This document shows positions 36,881 through 48,092 of a stretch of 64,000 nt of DNA, piece by piece; position 1 is the stretch's first letter; each line of letters starts with the position of its first letter. The position numbers were made by a program, and so were the translations under genes. This DNA is from Blasia pusilla (taxonomy: Eukaryota; Marchantiophyta; Marchantiopsida; Blasiales): NCBI GenBank assembly GCA_050084515.1, contig CM114271.1, forward strand, positions 57,102,001-57,166,000, in the 5' to 3' direction. Under the pieces are notes generated by a model, which had not been told where the DNA came from, searched no databases, and saw only the letters and a list, made by a program, of their open reading frames with translations.

Positions 36881-37891
36881 AGGAGAAAAGCCTCACCCCA
36901 ATTTTGGAATGTGATATCTAAAATAACATCAGACCATGAGCATGAAGAGAATTGGGTGCAAACCATCCACTTTATTTAAAACCGTTTGCAAATCGGTTAC
37001 TTACATTTGATTTCTTGAACAAGAAAATCTAGTCTATGATCTCTTCAGCCTCATCATCTACAAAAATATTCCTAACTCTTGTTGGTTCCTGTACAAATGA
37101 CTTCTTAGGGCTAGTCAATGGCTTGTCTATACGATTGTAGATTGGAATTGAGAAGGAAGGAGGATCTGAGAGCCTTGTCCCCCTACAAGCCCTCTATCGG
37201 TCCCATGTTACGCGAGAAAAGTCCCAACGCTTGCCGTGACACGTGATTTTGAAGCTTCTGCAAAAGGAAACCCATCGATATCAATATGTACTCCTCCCAG
37301 AGAACCAACACATGTCAACTCCAAAATGCTTGAAATCCAAGGCACCTACACTCACTCGTCATCATCCAATAACTCCTCCAAAGTCACTGACGGCCTTGCC
37401 CTCCCGATCTTTGGGATCACTGGCAGTGAGGATGACGTTACAACTAGTGGCTCCATTGCAGGTTCATTGATCCATGCAGGCGACTTGTAAACACCCATCA
37501 ACCTCTCGTAGTCAAACTTTGCCTCTCGGAAAAGTGCAAACAAGTTGTTCCAAGAGGCCACTCTGCCAAGCACCTCTAACACTAGCCCCGGAAAGACCCA
37601 CCAAATCGAGCACCAAATCACCTGGCCTCAAACTCAGCTCCATCAAGGTATGCATGAGTACGGGTGATTTTTCCCTCCCTCCAAGAAATGGCACTCCTTC
37701 CTTGACGACGATTCTCAGGGGTGAATTGGAGAGAAGAGTGAATCCATCTGAAGTTGGATCAACAAGATCCTATACCTCAAAAACCTCGAACCCGTGCTCG
37801 GGTTTGACAAAACATAGACGTAGGAGTATTTTGATCTGCAATGAATAAAACTGTACAAATTAGCTCAGAATCAAGGATGAAGTCTTCCAAG

Positions 37892-38368
37892 AGCAACCCG
37901 ACGGAATTCGACCGGTTGCAAATGTCAAATGTCACCAATAGAATCAAGGGTTGCGAAATTAGGGCCGATGCAACCCGTCGGGTTCTGACGGGTTGCACAG
38001 TCCATGCGAGGGTCCATGTGCAACCTGTCGGAATCCGACGGGTTGCTTGACACACCCAGAACTCAATGAGTGGGTATTGCAACCCGTCGGAGTCCAATGG
38101 ATTACACAGTTCTTGCAAGGATCAATGTGCAACCCGTTGGAGTCCGACGGGTTGTATAATCACTTCAGTTCGGTTGTGTGTCGAGCAACCCGTTGGAGTC
38201 CAATGGGTTACACATTAGCCCCAACACATATTGTGCAACCCGTGGGAGTCCGACGGGTTGTATAATCACTTCAGTTCGGTTGTGTGTCGAGCAACCCGTT
38301 GGAGTCCAATGGGTTACACATTAGCCCCAACACATATTGTGCAACCCGTGGGAGTCCGACGGGTTGCA
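37892..38368. repeat. Palindromic hairpin repeat, block 2 (9 copies)
   Basis: Copies begin at 37892, 37970, 38020, 38079, 38129, 38185, 38235, 38291 and 38341, each about 28 bp, of the form GCAACCCGT(C/T)GGA + TCC(G/A)A(C/T)GGGTTGC. Spacers are 22-50 bp. The last copies are parts of a 106-bp tandem duplication (38155-38260 and 38261-38366). The block fills most of an intron of the methyltransferase-like gene. Confidence 0.92.
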
Positions 38369-39957
38369 GGAAAAAAAGAAAAAAGTTGCATAAGTTGGCA
38401 TGATTTTCAGATTTAGTCTTTCTTTACTACCAAAGACTAGACTGTTTGTCACTTCAATGATCGCTTGATGCAGTGCAAGTTACAGAGCTCATCCTCGCTG
38501 CCACCGGTGAGAACAAGGAAACATCTCCTGTCACTCACATACACATTGGCAAAGGAGAACATCAACGCGATCTGGTCATATGTGAAGGGAATGTTCCAAT
38601 CTGGGACTATGTCGCATGGATTTTCATCCCACAATCTAAGCCCCGACGGTAGATCTAAGATGAGGAGGTCAACAACAACCTCCTCAAGTACCCCATTGCT
38701 AGTCCATGGGGCATGGCCATTTTGCGGAAGCTTTTGTCCCAAGAGTGTCAACTTCTCCAAGGCAGGCGTGGACTCAAGTGTGGAGAACTTCTCCAATTCT
38801 TCCAACAGCAATGTCTGATGCAACATGATGGTGATTTTCAATGTTGCATCCATGTGCTTCCCCAACGATGAAGGAGTATAGACTACACTCTTGTTCCCCC
38901 CCTCGAAGGAACGGGGTGTCTCCCTCTTTCACTTCTCGCGAACGGGGTGCCTGCTTGTTGTGGTCTCCGTGATCTCGGAATCGACAGGATTCTATTTCCC
39001 GGAGTATGTGCCCATAGCTTGAGCGCCGCCATGAACTTCCTCCATGTTCATGCGTTCACATAGGAAGTCAAGAATTTGAACACCATCCTCTATGCAGCTT
39101 GATGGCGGGATGAATAGGCAACTTGATCTTGAAGCTCCTTCTTCGTTTTGGTGAAGTCTCGTTTCTTCGGATCGCCAATCTCCTCGTCAACATCCCCCTA
39201 TGGCAGAATCTGGCTCTTGAACATTGTCTTGAATGCAAGGTTCTTCGGCGGCTTATCCCGAATGTCATTGAACCACAATTCATACTCCTCCGCCAATTCG
39301 AGGCTAGCCTCCTCCGGAACTGGCTGAATTCTCTGGAGGTCGGCTTGAAGGCACTCAATCATGGTCTTTCCCAGCAAGCGCAAGGCATCCTAGAAGGACT
39401 ATTCTCGCAACCACTGGGATATGATTGGGTCCGACACCCTCGGGGGTGGTGTTGCAATTTTTTCTCTGCCTCTGTTCCCTCTAGACTAATCTTCATCAAT
39501 AATCGGATCCGCTTGAATTCCAAAATCCCCAAGAGGGTGAACCGCTGAACTCTATCCAAAGACACCTTATCTACAACCCGTCTGTGGGGATCCTCGTCCC
39601 TCTTTTGGTGCCGCTTGATTATGGCCTTCAACTCTTTGTAAAAGTTGGGCTCAAGCTTGGGGTTGAGGACGGCGATGTACCGCAGCATCTTGCTGGCAAG
39701 GTACCTGGTCGCCGCCGACACTGCAGCTTGAATGAACTGAGGCACGGTTAGAGGAGAGGAAGACACGAAGAGAGGAGAGAGGAGAGAGGAAACTAACTTC
39801 GACCCAAAGAGATACTTTTTTTTGAAGAGAGTTTCTTGTGATTTGAAGAGATTTTCTATTGGGTTGAAGACAGGAAGATTTTTTGTGAATATTTTTGCAC
39901 TTTTATTCTCTGTACTTAGTCACTTCCACAGGAGTTTTTTTTCCTCTTCCACATTTT

Positions 39958-39988
39958 GGCAACCTGTCTGAATTCGACGGATTGCAAG
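39958..39988. repeat. Isolated hairpin repeat copy
   Basis: GGCAACCTGTCTGAATT followed by CGACGGATTGCAAG, one diverged copy between two open blocks of the methyltransferase-like gene. Confidence 0.75.
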
Positions 39989-41400
39989 TTGCACAAAATA
40001 AAAAAAACTAAAAAATCATTGGAATCACAAATGTGGAACAAATCACTTTTTCCATCCAAGGTCTGGAACAAATCTATCATTTTCCCTTGGCTAAGGAGAG
40101 TTCAAGCTCATAGTGAACATTCTGGAAATTGAAAGTACAATCTAATACCTCATTTTGCATCCTCAAAATGGTTTGTTTAAAATACTTTGCACTTCTTTGA
40201 GGGAAAAAATTGGTCGGTGGATTCCTACTCATACCTTCAACTCTCTTAAAACTACAAGCAACACATGTGCTTACAAGGGAAATACCTTTTCCCACTTGTC
40301 TCTCTTTGGACAAAATCATCACAAGTACATGTGGGAAAGCAACAGATGTGTACCAAATACACCCCTGTGACACTTGAATTCATAGTGTTGTTCCTGATCT
40401 AATACATCCTTCCTATTCCATAGCCACTATGAACGTCTTTTGTGGCGATGATTTCCATGTTTGCCTCCCCAACTGATGCAGTTCGCTTTGCTCTCTCCAC
40501 CGTTGGCCTACATATTCTATTGCTCTTAACCCCATTTCTAGACTCGAACAAAAATAGTGGATTGAGATCATCCACCTTCTCCGAGTACATGTTGACATTA
40601 ATCTTGGGTTGAATCCAAAATTCAAAAGTCTCTGTAATGCGAATATGCTTTGAACTCCCCCCGTCTACAAGTATGAAACCAACACTTGTGAGATTGTCGA
40701 CTTTCTCCTGAGTGCAATTGGTACATGCAGCAATGGGCCAAATCGTGGAGATTCCTTGGAGCTCCGATGGCAACCGGATAGGACTTTGGAAAAGCACATG
40801 ATTCATTTGGGCATAAGAAGTACTTCAATTGATCCCCGGTGTCGTGTCGAGAATCTTTCTTCGAGCAAGGGCGGGCCTTCTAGCTGCGGTAGATGCGGTC
40901 GATGCAAGGTGAACTCTCAAATAAGTTCTCCTTTTTCAATACAAAATTATGATGTACACTCTCCATTCTCTCACGACAATTATCACAAATGGAAGTGCCG
41001 AGGCGATCACTTCTTCATAACATCGGACCCCAAAATTCCTAACTATAAAATCCCTATAAACTATTTTACGCTTGTACACGAGGAAGATAGCACAACTAGT
41101 GTTAAACCCTACTTGAGCAGGCCTATTGACATCCATGGATCGCTATATAAGGACATACAAAGTACAATCCCATGTCCTTCCATATGTGACAATAGGAAGA
41201 ATCACTGGAGTTGGAGATTGCATGACCTGGTTCATGAACGCCTTCCCAAAGTGATAAACTAAATAGCGAGTGAACCAGTGCCTATCTACAAAGAGTACCT
41301 TGACATGGTAAGGATTGAGGAAAGGAAAGTCGGGCACAACTCGTGCTCCACCCCTATCCATGCTTGACACACATTCTCTACTCTCCTCAAGAATGGGTTT

Positions 41401-41610
41401 TGGCGGAGTTATTCTCCCAAGAGGGGTAATCCACTCTCATTGGGGAAGTAACAAGCCAAAACATCCGCTATTTTAGTATGACTAAACTCCTCTACGGTGA
41501 CAAACCTCTCATCCCCACACACACACAAACCACTCTAGAAATCTCTCGAACAATAGACCATGGTCAAGTTATTCTCCCAAGAGGGGTGATCCACTCTCAT
41601 TGGAAGAGCA
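41401..41610. repeat. Direct repeat, 160-bp spacing
   Basis: About 37 bp (GTTATTCTCCCAAGAGGGGT, then (A/G)ATCCACTCTCATTGG) occur at 41408 and again at 41568, inside a putative intron of the methyltransferase-like relic. Confidence 0.75.
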
Positions 41611-42967
41611 AGCAATCCCAAAGCCATACACTCAAGAAAGACACGAGAGACTCAAGATGTGGAATAGAAAGTGATGAACCCTTGAAGGTCCCTCCTCTTT
41701 ATATACTCACAAGGGATCCACAAGAGTACGAAATAGAGTTTATCTTATCTTGTGCCACATGGCTTCCTCTCAAGGCTTAGCCAATCATATTTTGACACAA
41801 GTAGATTTCCTCTTATCTCTTCCAAAATATCCTCTTTTACCCACTTGATATTTTCCAAATTACCCCAACTAACCTAGCCACCAACCAAGACTACTTTTGC
41901 TTTTCATTAAAACAACTACTTTACTTTTATAAAGTCATCTTTTATTTATTACCTCCTTTTCCTAAAGTTGGGCCCGCATAAAAGAGGCACCATAAAGAGG
42001 TTTAAACATAAGAATCTCCTTTTTCTAAGCCAATTTACTTAATACTAATGAAACTCTATCTAACACTTAATGACGAAGGAGTTTACACACTGGTTGATTT
42101 TGCTATACGACACCGGTCCTAGTGAAACGATGAAAGGTTTTGAGCCCTGAGAAGCCAGGCAGTGGTCGTCCAGTCCTTGTACAGTTCTTATTCAGGAAAA
42201 TGCCGCATGCTCTCCTAATACCATTGGATCCTGCCCTACAAGAGGCCCATGTCCAGGGTTGCTTCAAGAAATAACCCTCTTTTTGAGGTTGCAATCCACC
42301 TCAATGACCGGAATCCCATACTGTTGAACAACCCCAGAGATTGGATGTTGCGAAGTTCCAGCAACCGAGGGATTTTGAATAAAATATTCACTGATTTTGG
42401 AGAAGTCACTTCTACTAAAATTTGAGAGCAATCCGATGTCTCCGAATACTTGGGCGGGGTTATTTCTTCATCCAAATAAATCACTGGGTTTGTTCCTCGA
42501 CGTTGATGCTTGACTTGCCTGAAGTCAAGAGACTTTTGTGGTCTCCAAGAGTCTCGCTCAGACTCTTCTACCACCATCTATATGGGACGTCTTGAAACAC
42601 ACCCATAAATGTCTCCACCAATGTGGACATCTTGCTTGCACAGATTAAAGGCTTCCACATACAATTTCTCATCACGAGATCTCATAGCGGCCCTAACATA
42701 GACCTCGCAAATCGAGGTCCCTTTCCTTTGGTTATGCCTTTTGTGAGGAAGATATGGGATGCTCCAGACTGTAGCATTGCCCTTTCCTGGTCTTGCTGGC
42801 ATGCCTCCATGAGTGAAATTCTTTGGCATGCTTGTGACGACCTCTAGGAGGAATGAACACTCTCGGCTCCACTTGTATTGGGGCAAAGGGAATTTTCATG
42901 AATGTTCAATGCCTGCAGCGACGAAAATGTGAGAAGGGAACGGAAAAAGCCCTGTAAGCGAAGAAAA

Positions 42968-43765
42968 TAGCAGCCTATCGAAACCCGACGGGTTGCAAGT
43001 CGGAGGCATCCGAGGAATGTCTGTGCAACCCGTCAATTTTGCACGTGTTGCAACATCCAAGAACCTCCTACTGCAACCCGTCGAAATTGGACGGGTTGCA
43101 AGTAACATTGGCCAGTCCGGCTTGGAAAGTCCATCTATAATTCGTCGAATTTCGATTGCTTGCAAGAAGTGTCGACATAAAAAGGTGTCAGAATTTGACG
43201 GGTTGCAAGTTGGACCAATCCCAGGAATGTCTATGCAACCTATCGGTCTCCAACGGGTTGCAGCACCCAAGAATCTCCTATTGCAACCTGTCGGAATTCG
43301 GATGATTGTAGGAGGCTAGTCCAGCCTAGAATATCCATCTGAAACCGTCGGATTCCAACAGCTTGCAAGAAGTGTCGACACGCAAAGCTGTGCAACTTGT
43401 CGAATTCCGACGGGTTGCATTTAACTTGCACTAATGCAACCTCTCGGAGTCTGAAGAGTTGCAGACTAATGCAACCTGTCGGAATCCGACGAGTTGCAGA
43501 CAGATGCAACGTGTCGGAATTCAACGGGTTGCAGACTGAGTTAACTCGCATCCTTGGAGCTTGCAACCCGCCGGATACCAGCTATTTGGAGGCCTAGTAT
43601 ACTTTCTTAGTGCAACTTGCAACCTGTCGGGATCCGACGGGCTGCATACTGATGCAACCTGTCCGGTTCTGATAGGTTGCACACTCAGCCAATCAGTTGT
43701 ATCTGACAGGTTGCTTGGTTTCTGAGATTTGGATTCCCTATCATTCCGACGGGTTGCAACTTGAG
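42968..43765. repeat. Palindromic hairpin repeat, block 4 (about 16 copies)
   Basis: Successive copies lie near 42970, 43024, 43072, 43141, 43185, 43232, 43280, 43341, 43389, 43435, 43470, 43505, 43560, 43618, 43653, 43695 and 43745. They diverge more than block 2, but most keep GCAACC(C/T)GTCGGA and/or (G/A)ACGGGTTGCA. Between 43389 and 43530 they are almost head-to-tail, with spacers of only 6-15 bp. The block lies between the open blocks ending at 43824 and beginning at 42886, so in a probable intron. Confidence 0.9.
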
Positions 43766-44929
43766 CTGCAACTTTTCAAATTATTCTGAGCATGAGCTGG
43801 AAAGGAGGAAATACTGAACTCACCTACCGCATGAAGTTTTCCCATTGTCTCATTCGTACGGTCCACCAATTGAGCCAAGGGCAAAACTCTTTGTACTTCC
43901 CCTCAATTGCATGCTTACTCCACCACCCATGAGGTTCTTCTTGCCGCTCCATGGCCTGTTTCAAGGTTTTGTTGTCCTTGCAACGTTGGAGTAGAGCGAC
44001 ATGCTCTCTTCTCTTATTCTCTTGATGCAAAATTTGGTGTACCGGGTCACAGACTGTTGCCAATGGAAAGCATCCAAACTTTCCCTCTCTAGTTGAACTT
44101 CTCCATCCCAGAACACTTCCCTTATAGCAATCCATCCCGGTTGTGCATTGTCCGCCATGAATCCATAAATTTCGGAGGTGGCCTGTTTTTTTTTCTCACC
44201 ACCTCCAATAAGAGTAACCAACACATCTTCTGCTTTTACCTCATAGAAAAATATGGTTTTGGGTCCCTTCTCCACATGGTTGTAAATGTGAGCACTCTGT
44301 AGCAAATATCAAAGCTTACCCAGCTGCCGTAAAGATCTTCCCCTTCCCTCATTTGATCGATAAGATCGAGGCCATTGACGACCCTGTCATTGATATTTTG
44401 AAGACATAAGCTCAAGATCCCTTGCCTCCCTAGCCTATGAACTTCCATCTCTAAATAAATAGAAATCTGGAGTTAGCCTTGATTCTGGCGATGGCATCCA
44501 TTTTGGCCGCCTTTCCATCAAGTATTCGTATTTGACACAGCAAGCTCCTTAAGCATTCAGGATCAGCGAGAAATGCAAGATTTTCCCATAGTTGTTTCTA
44601 CTTAGCAACCATGATCTCACCTTGGCCAGGGATTCCAAGCAATTGTTCATAAATTTGTGATGTTGTTGTCAACTTGATCACTTCGGGCTTTGATCCCGGA
44701 GAGTTTCTAAATACCTCAGCCACTTTCTTTGCCACATCCTCCTTGATGTGTCTCTGAATTGCACCGGTGATACGAAGAGTGTGGGAACCAACATGAACTT
44801 CGAGCTTGGTGTACTCGGATGTATAACTATAGTCGTGCATAATGAAAAATATCTATGGTGGACAAGCTCTAACATTGAAAGGGGATGCTTGACAATAAGG
44901 ACGTCGATGGCCGGCTTAGGGGCTCCCAC

Positions 44930-46236
44930 TAATTGGGAACCCCCAAGCGCCCTAACCTACCCGTTATCTCCTAACCCACCTGCAAGTCCCTAACTAATTT
45001 CTATCCCCAGGATTACCCCGACGTGCCTTCTCCGCCCCAGTCAGTCGACTTTTCCCCGGGATACTGTTTGGACCATAACGCCACGGATATCCGTCGTAGA
45101 CATCCCCATGGCATGGGGATGCTCATGAAACTTACATGGTGACTATACCATGTACATGATCCCCATGGTAACCCATGAGGCCACATGAGGAACATCGCTC
45201 CCATGAGGCACCAAAATGATGCAAATGACACGATCTCCTTCTTATGGGTGTGAAGCGGGAACTTATGAACTTTGTGTACCCTGTCCAACCAATGGAAATG
45301 TATGTTGTAGATCCGTATAAGCAACCAATGACAACCCCCGGATGGAAGTTGAGTACGATACGACGTCGAAAAATGAGTGTTCGTGGAATGGCTTCTGACA
45401 TCCTCGAATGACCTCGTTCCTTCCGAAACCCTAAACCCATTTGGGTACGTTTTTTTTTGGACTACTCGTGGAATGGTTTTCCGGTGAAGGGAAGGGTCCA
45501 AGCTCCAAGGAAGGAATGGCTTCCCTGGCACATTGCACCGTCTTCCGTGGATGGCCTTCATTCTCTGCAACGTTACGGCTAGGGTTGGTTGTTTCGTGCA
45601 TTTTTTAGTAGACAGCTCCAACTACACACCGGGGGACGCTGGAGTATTGGGCTCCCAGAATTGCTGCATTTGTTGTCAAATGTCGCTCGGTATCCTATTT
45701 GCAAAGGTGAGTCCAGTTGTTTGGACTCTTTTTTCTTCAAATTCCTTTTGTCAAACATTGCGGTGATGCACTCTAGAATATGTTCATAGGATGTGTCATC
45801 GGATATTGTAGGTCACTGCTCAACCTCATTGAAGGCCTTGTCGACGCTGCGAAGAAAGGACTCGATTTTGCAAAGGCAAAGGGTATGAGATGCCGGGTAA
45901 GTATGTTCATTCCTTCTCAGAATGCGGAACTCACAGAGGCTTGCGAAATTATAGGGGGAGCTGTGTAGGGCAATAATGCATATACTCTCCACTTTGGAGA
46001 AGAGATATTGATCCCAAACTTACGACTCCCAGTAGGAGCAGCCTCCGAATATGCAGCAACTCGCAGCGTTAAGATTTTGGTGTAATGAGAATGAAGAACC
46101 CCATAGCGGAGCAATCATAATCAGGCCGCATAATTTGCACATTAACTCCGAAGCGATTCTCAAATCGCAAAACACAGTAACAACGAGCCCCGTCTCCTGA
46201 AAGCTGTGGAGATTTATGAATAAGGAAATCTCGAAA
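44930..46236. other. Region with unassigned ORF fragments
   Basis: 45013-45621 (-) is open for 202 codons but shows no domain, and a second minus frame (45132-45440) overlaps it. On the plus strand 45780-45968 encodes DAAKKGLDFAKAKGMRCR and IPSQNAELTEACEIIGGAV. After one TAG the same frame continues with LHFGEEILIPNLRLPVGAA to 46085. This may be a relic exon of an unknown gene. Confidence 0.25.
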
Positions 46237-46240
46237 AAGT

Positions 46241-46883
46241 TTTTGTGCGCATACCATCGCTACACAACATACATCGCTGTCATCAAACACACACACAAAC
46301 ACACACGATCTCATGCTTACTCATGGCATCCATACACAGAGGCGAGAAGTACCAAAATATCTCCAATAAAATAAGATCCAATCTCTCTCACAACACCATA
46401 GTTCTCACATGTGTGCACTCTCTCATGTATTTCTCAATGTCAAACCAAACCCTCTCTCCTAATGAGAGGCTTTGGTCACACACACAAGACAAGCAAGACC
46501 ATAGCTCCGCCGCCTCATGCCAAGAGGTTCAACAAAGAGAGATTGAGCTCTGAAACTACCTCTCTTGGAGGTATACCCTCTTCCCTCTCCCAAGCCCTCT
46601 CAACAGTAACCTATGCTCGCAGGTCACCTCATTGGCTCTTGACCTGCTATAGTGGGTCAAGGGACACTTCCCAAAGTGTAAAGTCAACTATCCCTAATAT
46701 GGAAACTTACCCAAAATAGTAAGTTTCTCTATATGGCTCCAAATGAGCCGAAACAAAGGGGAAACCTGTTCTCTCAGGATTCCCGGGGCCTCAGCAGGTC
46801 ATCCTTGACCTCCTGGGCCTGTCCTCCACTACTCGTGAAGACGTTCTACTAGATCCTACCGATCTATCCTAACAGTCGTGACA
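46241..46883 (-). mobile_element. Solo LTR (TGTCAC...GACA family), 643 bp, TSD AAGT
   Basis: Minus-strand start TGTCACG at 46883. The other end (46241) reads GCGCACAAAA where sister copies have GCGCACGACA, so its last bases have mutated. AAGT flanks both sides (46237-46240 and 46884-46887). Length and content match the 9582-10223 copy. Confidence 0.85.
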
Positions 46884-48092
46884 AAGTCGAGATTGATCGA
46901 GGTGGCTCCATTCAACCGATGCTTGTGCTTTGTTGTTTTTCATTTGTAGCTATGAGAGCCACTGTGAGGCTCATTGAATTCATAATTGACTGTTGACATC
47001 CACGATCTGTGGATTAAATCACTCTAAGATTCTAGTGGAGTTTGTTTTATCATGAATGAAACTGCCAAGCACATACATAGGAGGAGGATGTGCAAAGCCT
47101 TTTAGCCTGCCTTGGATTATCCGGTCACATTCGTTTGTAATTTGATTTTCATTCTCATTGTCGCACTATTGGAAATAGAAAGAAAAGACACTCAACAGTT
47201 AAATCAGTGGCCCACGCCCTTAGACGAGTAAGAGGCAGCCCATAATTTCTTTCAAAACTCTGGGAAGGGATTGGGATTGCTATTGGGAGAGGTAGTTCTA
47301 TTGTGTAAGCAGTATGGAGCAGTGATCATTGCCTTGCAAATAACTCTGATTAAGACTCTAGGACAGCAGGCAGAGGAATATGGTGCTCCTGCAATATGGT
47401 GTAACTACACCCTTACACTATGAATGGAAAACTTCATAGAAAAAATCATTTGAGACAACTGCTATGGATGAATGAAGAGGATGAATGCTGATAACACATA
47501 ATTAGGGTGTAGAACCTAACAACAATAAGCCAAGGAAAATATCAAGAAGTCCCACTTGCTGTATTCATGAAGTTGTGTGTGTCCATGTTGTTTGTGGACC
47601 ACTCTCCTTGGCCACCAAGTCCTGGAATTCATCTTCCTCGCTACTTTTCCAAGTGTTACAAAGTATGCTCGAGCTGCCCTGATGCTACTGTGTTATTCCG
47701 TTGGGCTACTCTGAATATGTGTTATACCGTCGGGCTTCTCAAAGCCTGAATAACATTGATAGTAGGAGAATAGATAGTTTAGCTATGACCTCTGAATATT
47801 TGATTGTGATTATGCTTTTATAACACTCTTGTACTTGCAGACTCCAAGGGGTAGTTCGGATCAGAGACTAAAGGATCGCTGAGAATACAGACTCAAGGGA
47901 AGCAAGGGCAGTTGGGAACTGGTATGTTTCGTCTATTTCTTTCTCCTTCATAGCATGGATTAGTTATCAGGCTTGATGTTTGAGTACTACTCTATTGTTG
48001 AAGTGCTTATGGAATAACTTGTGTGGTGTCAGTTTGGCAGTCGTAGGTCTCGATAAATCTTCCGTCAGAACTGAACTGTGGGAGCCACCAGT
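46884..48092. other. Intergenic region upstream of the 485-residue ORF
   Basis: No domain-bearing ORF. 47820-47930 and the GTATGTT near 47931 could belong to a 5' UTR intron of the downstream gene, but this is not certain. Confidence 0.25.

Larger units (their letters stand above)
37029..44929 (-). pseudogene. Degraded multi-exon gene with permuted amino-methyltransferase (beta-class-like) motifs
   Basis: On the minus strand, 44929-44598 is an N-terminal segment (LEVHVGSHTLRITGA) over two frames. 44448-43824 is acidic and Trp-rich, ending at a GTGAGT-like donor. 42886-42236 and 40806-40077 are further open blocks. 39766-38930 is basic, with in-frame stops. 38865-38449 has a motif IV-like DLPSGL, then FANVYVSDRRCFLVL. 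After a hairpin-filled intron (acceptor CAG before 37844) come GGREKSPVLM (motif X-like) and PGDLVLDL..LSGASVRGA (motif I-like), then FALFREAKFDYERLM in the next frame. A C-terminal segment with acidic DDEAEEIID ends at 37029-37031. The order IV, X, I is that of beta-class N4-cytosine/N6-adenine DNA methyltransferases. Several stops and frameshifts suggest a dead copy. The catalytic motif is atypical (DLPS rather than DPPY or SPPY). Exon limits are approximate. Confidence 0.55.

Noticed and set aside
36518-43765. CRISPR-like array (regular palindromic repeats with unrelated spacers)
   Set aside because: The context is a plant nuclear genome with introns and retroelements. There is no leader or cas gene, the repeats are too diverged, and spacer lengths range from 6 to more than 50 bp.
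45013-45621. 202-codon minus-strand ORF
   Set aside because: No domain, and a second minus-strand frame (45132-45440) of similar quality overlaps it. Could belong upstream of the methyltransferase-like relic, but nothing proves it.
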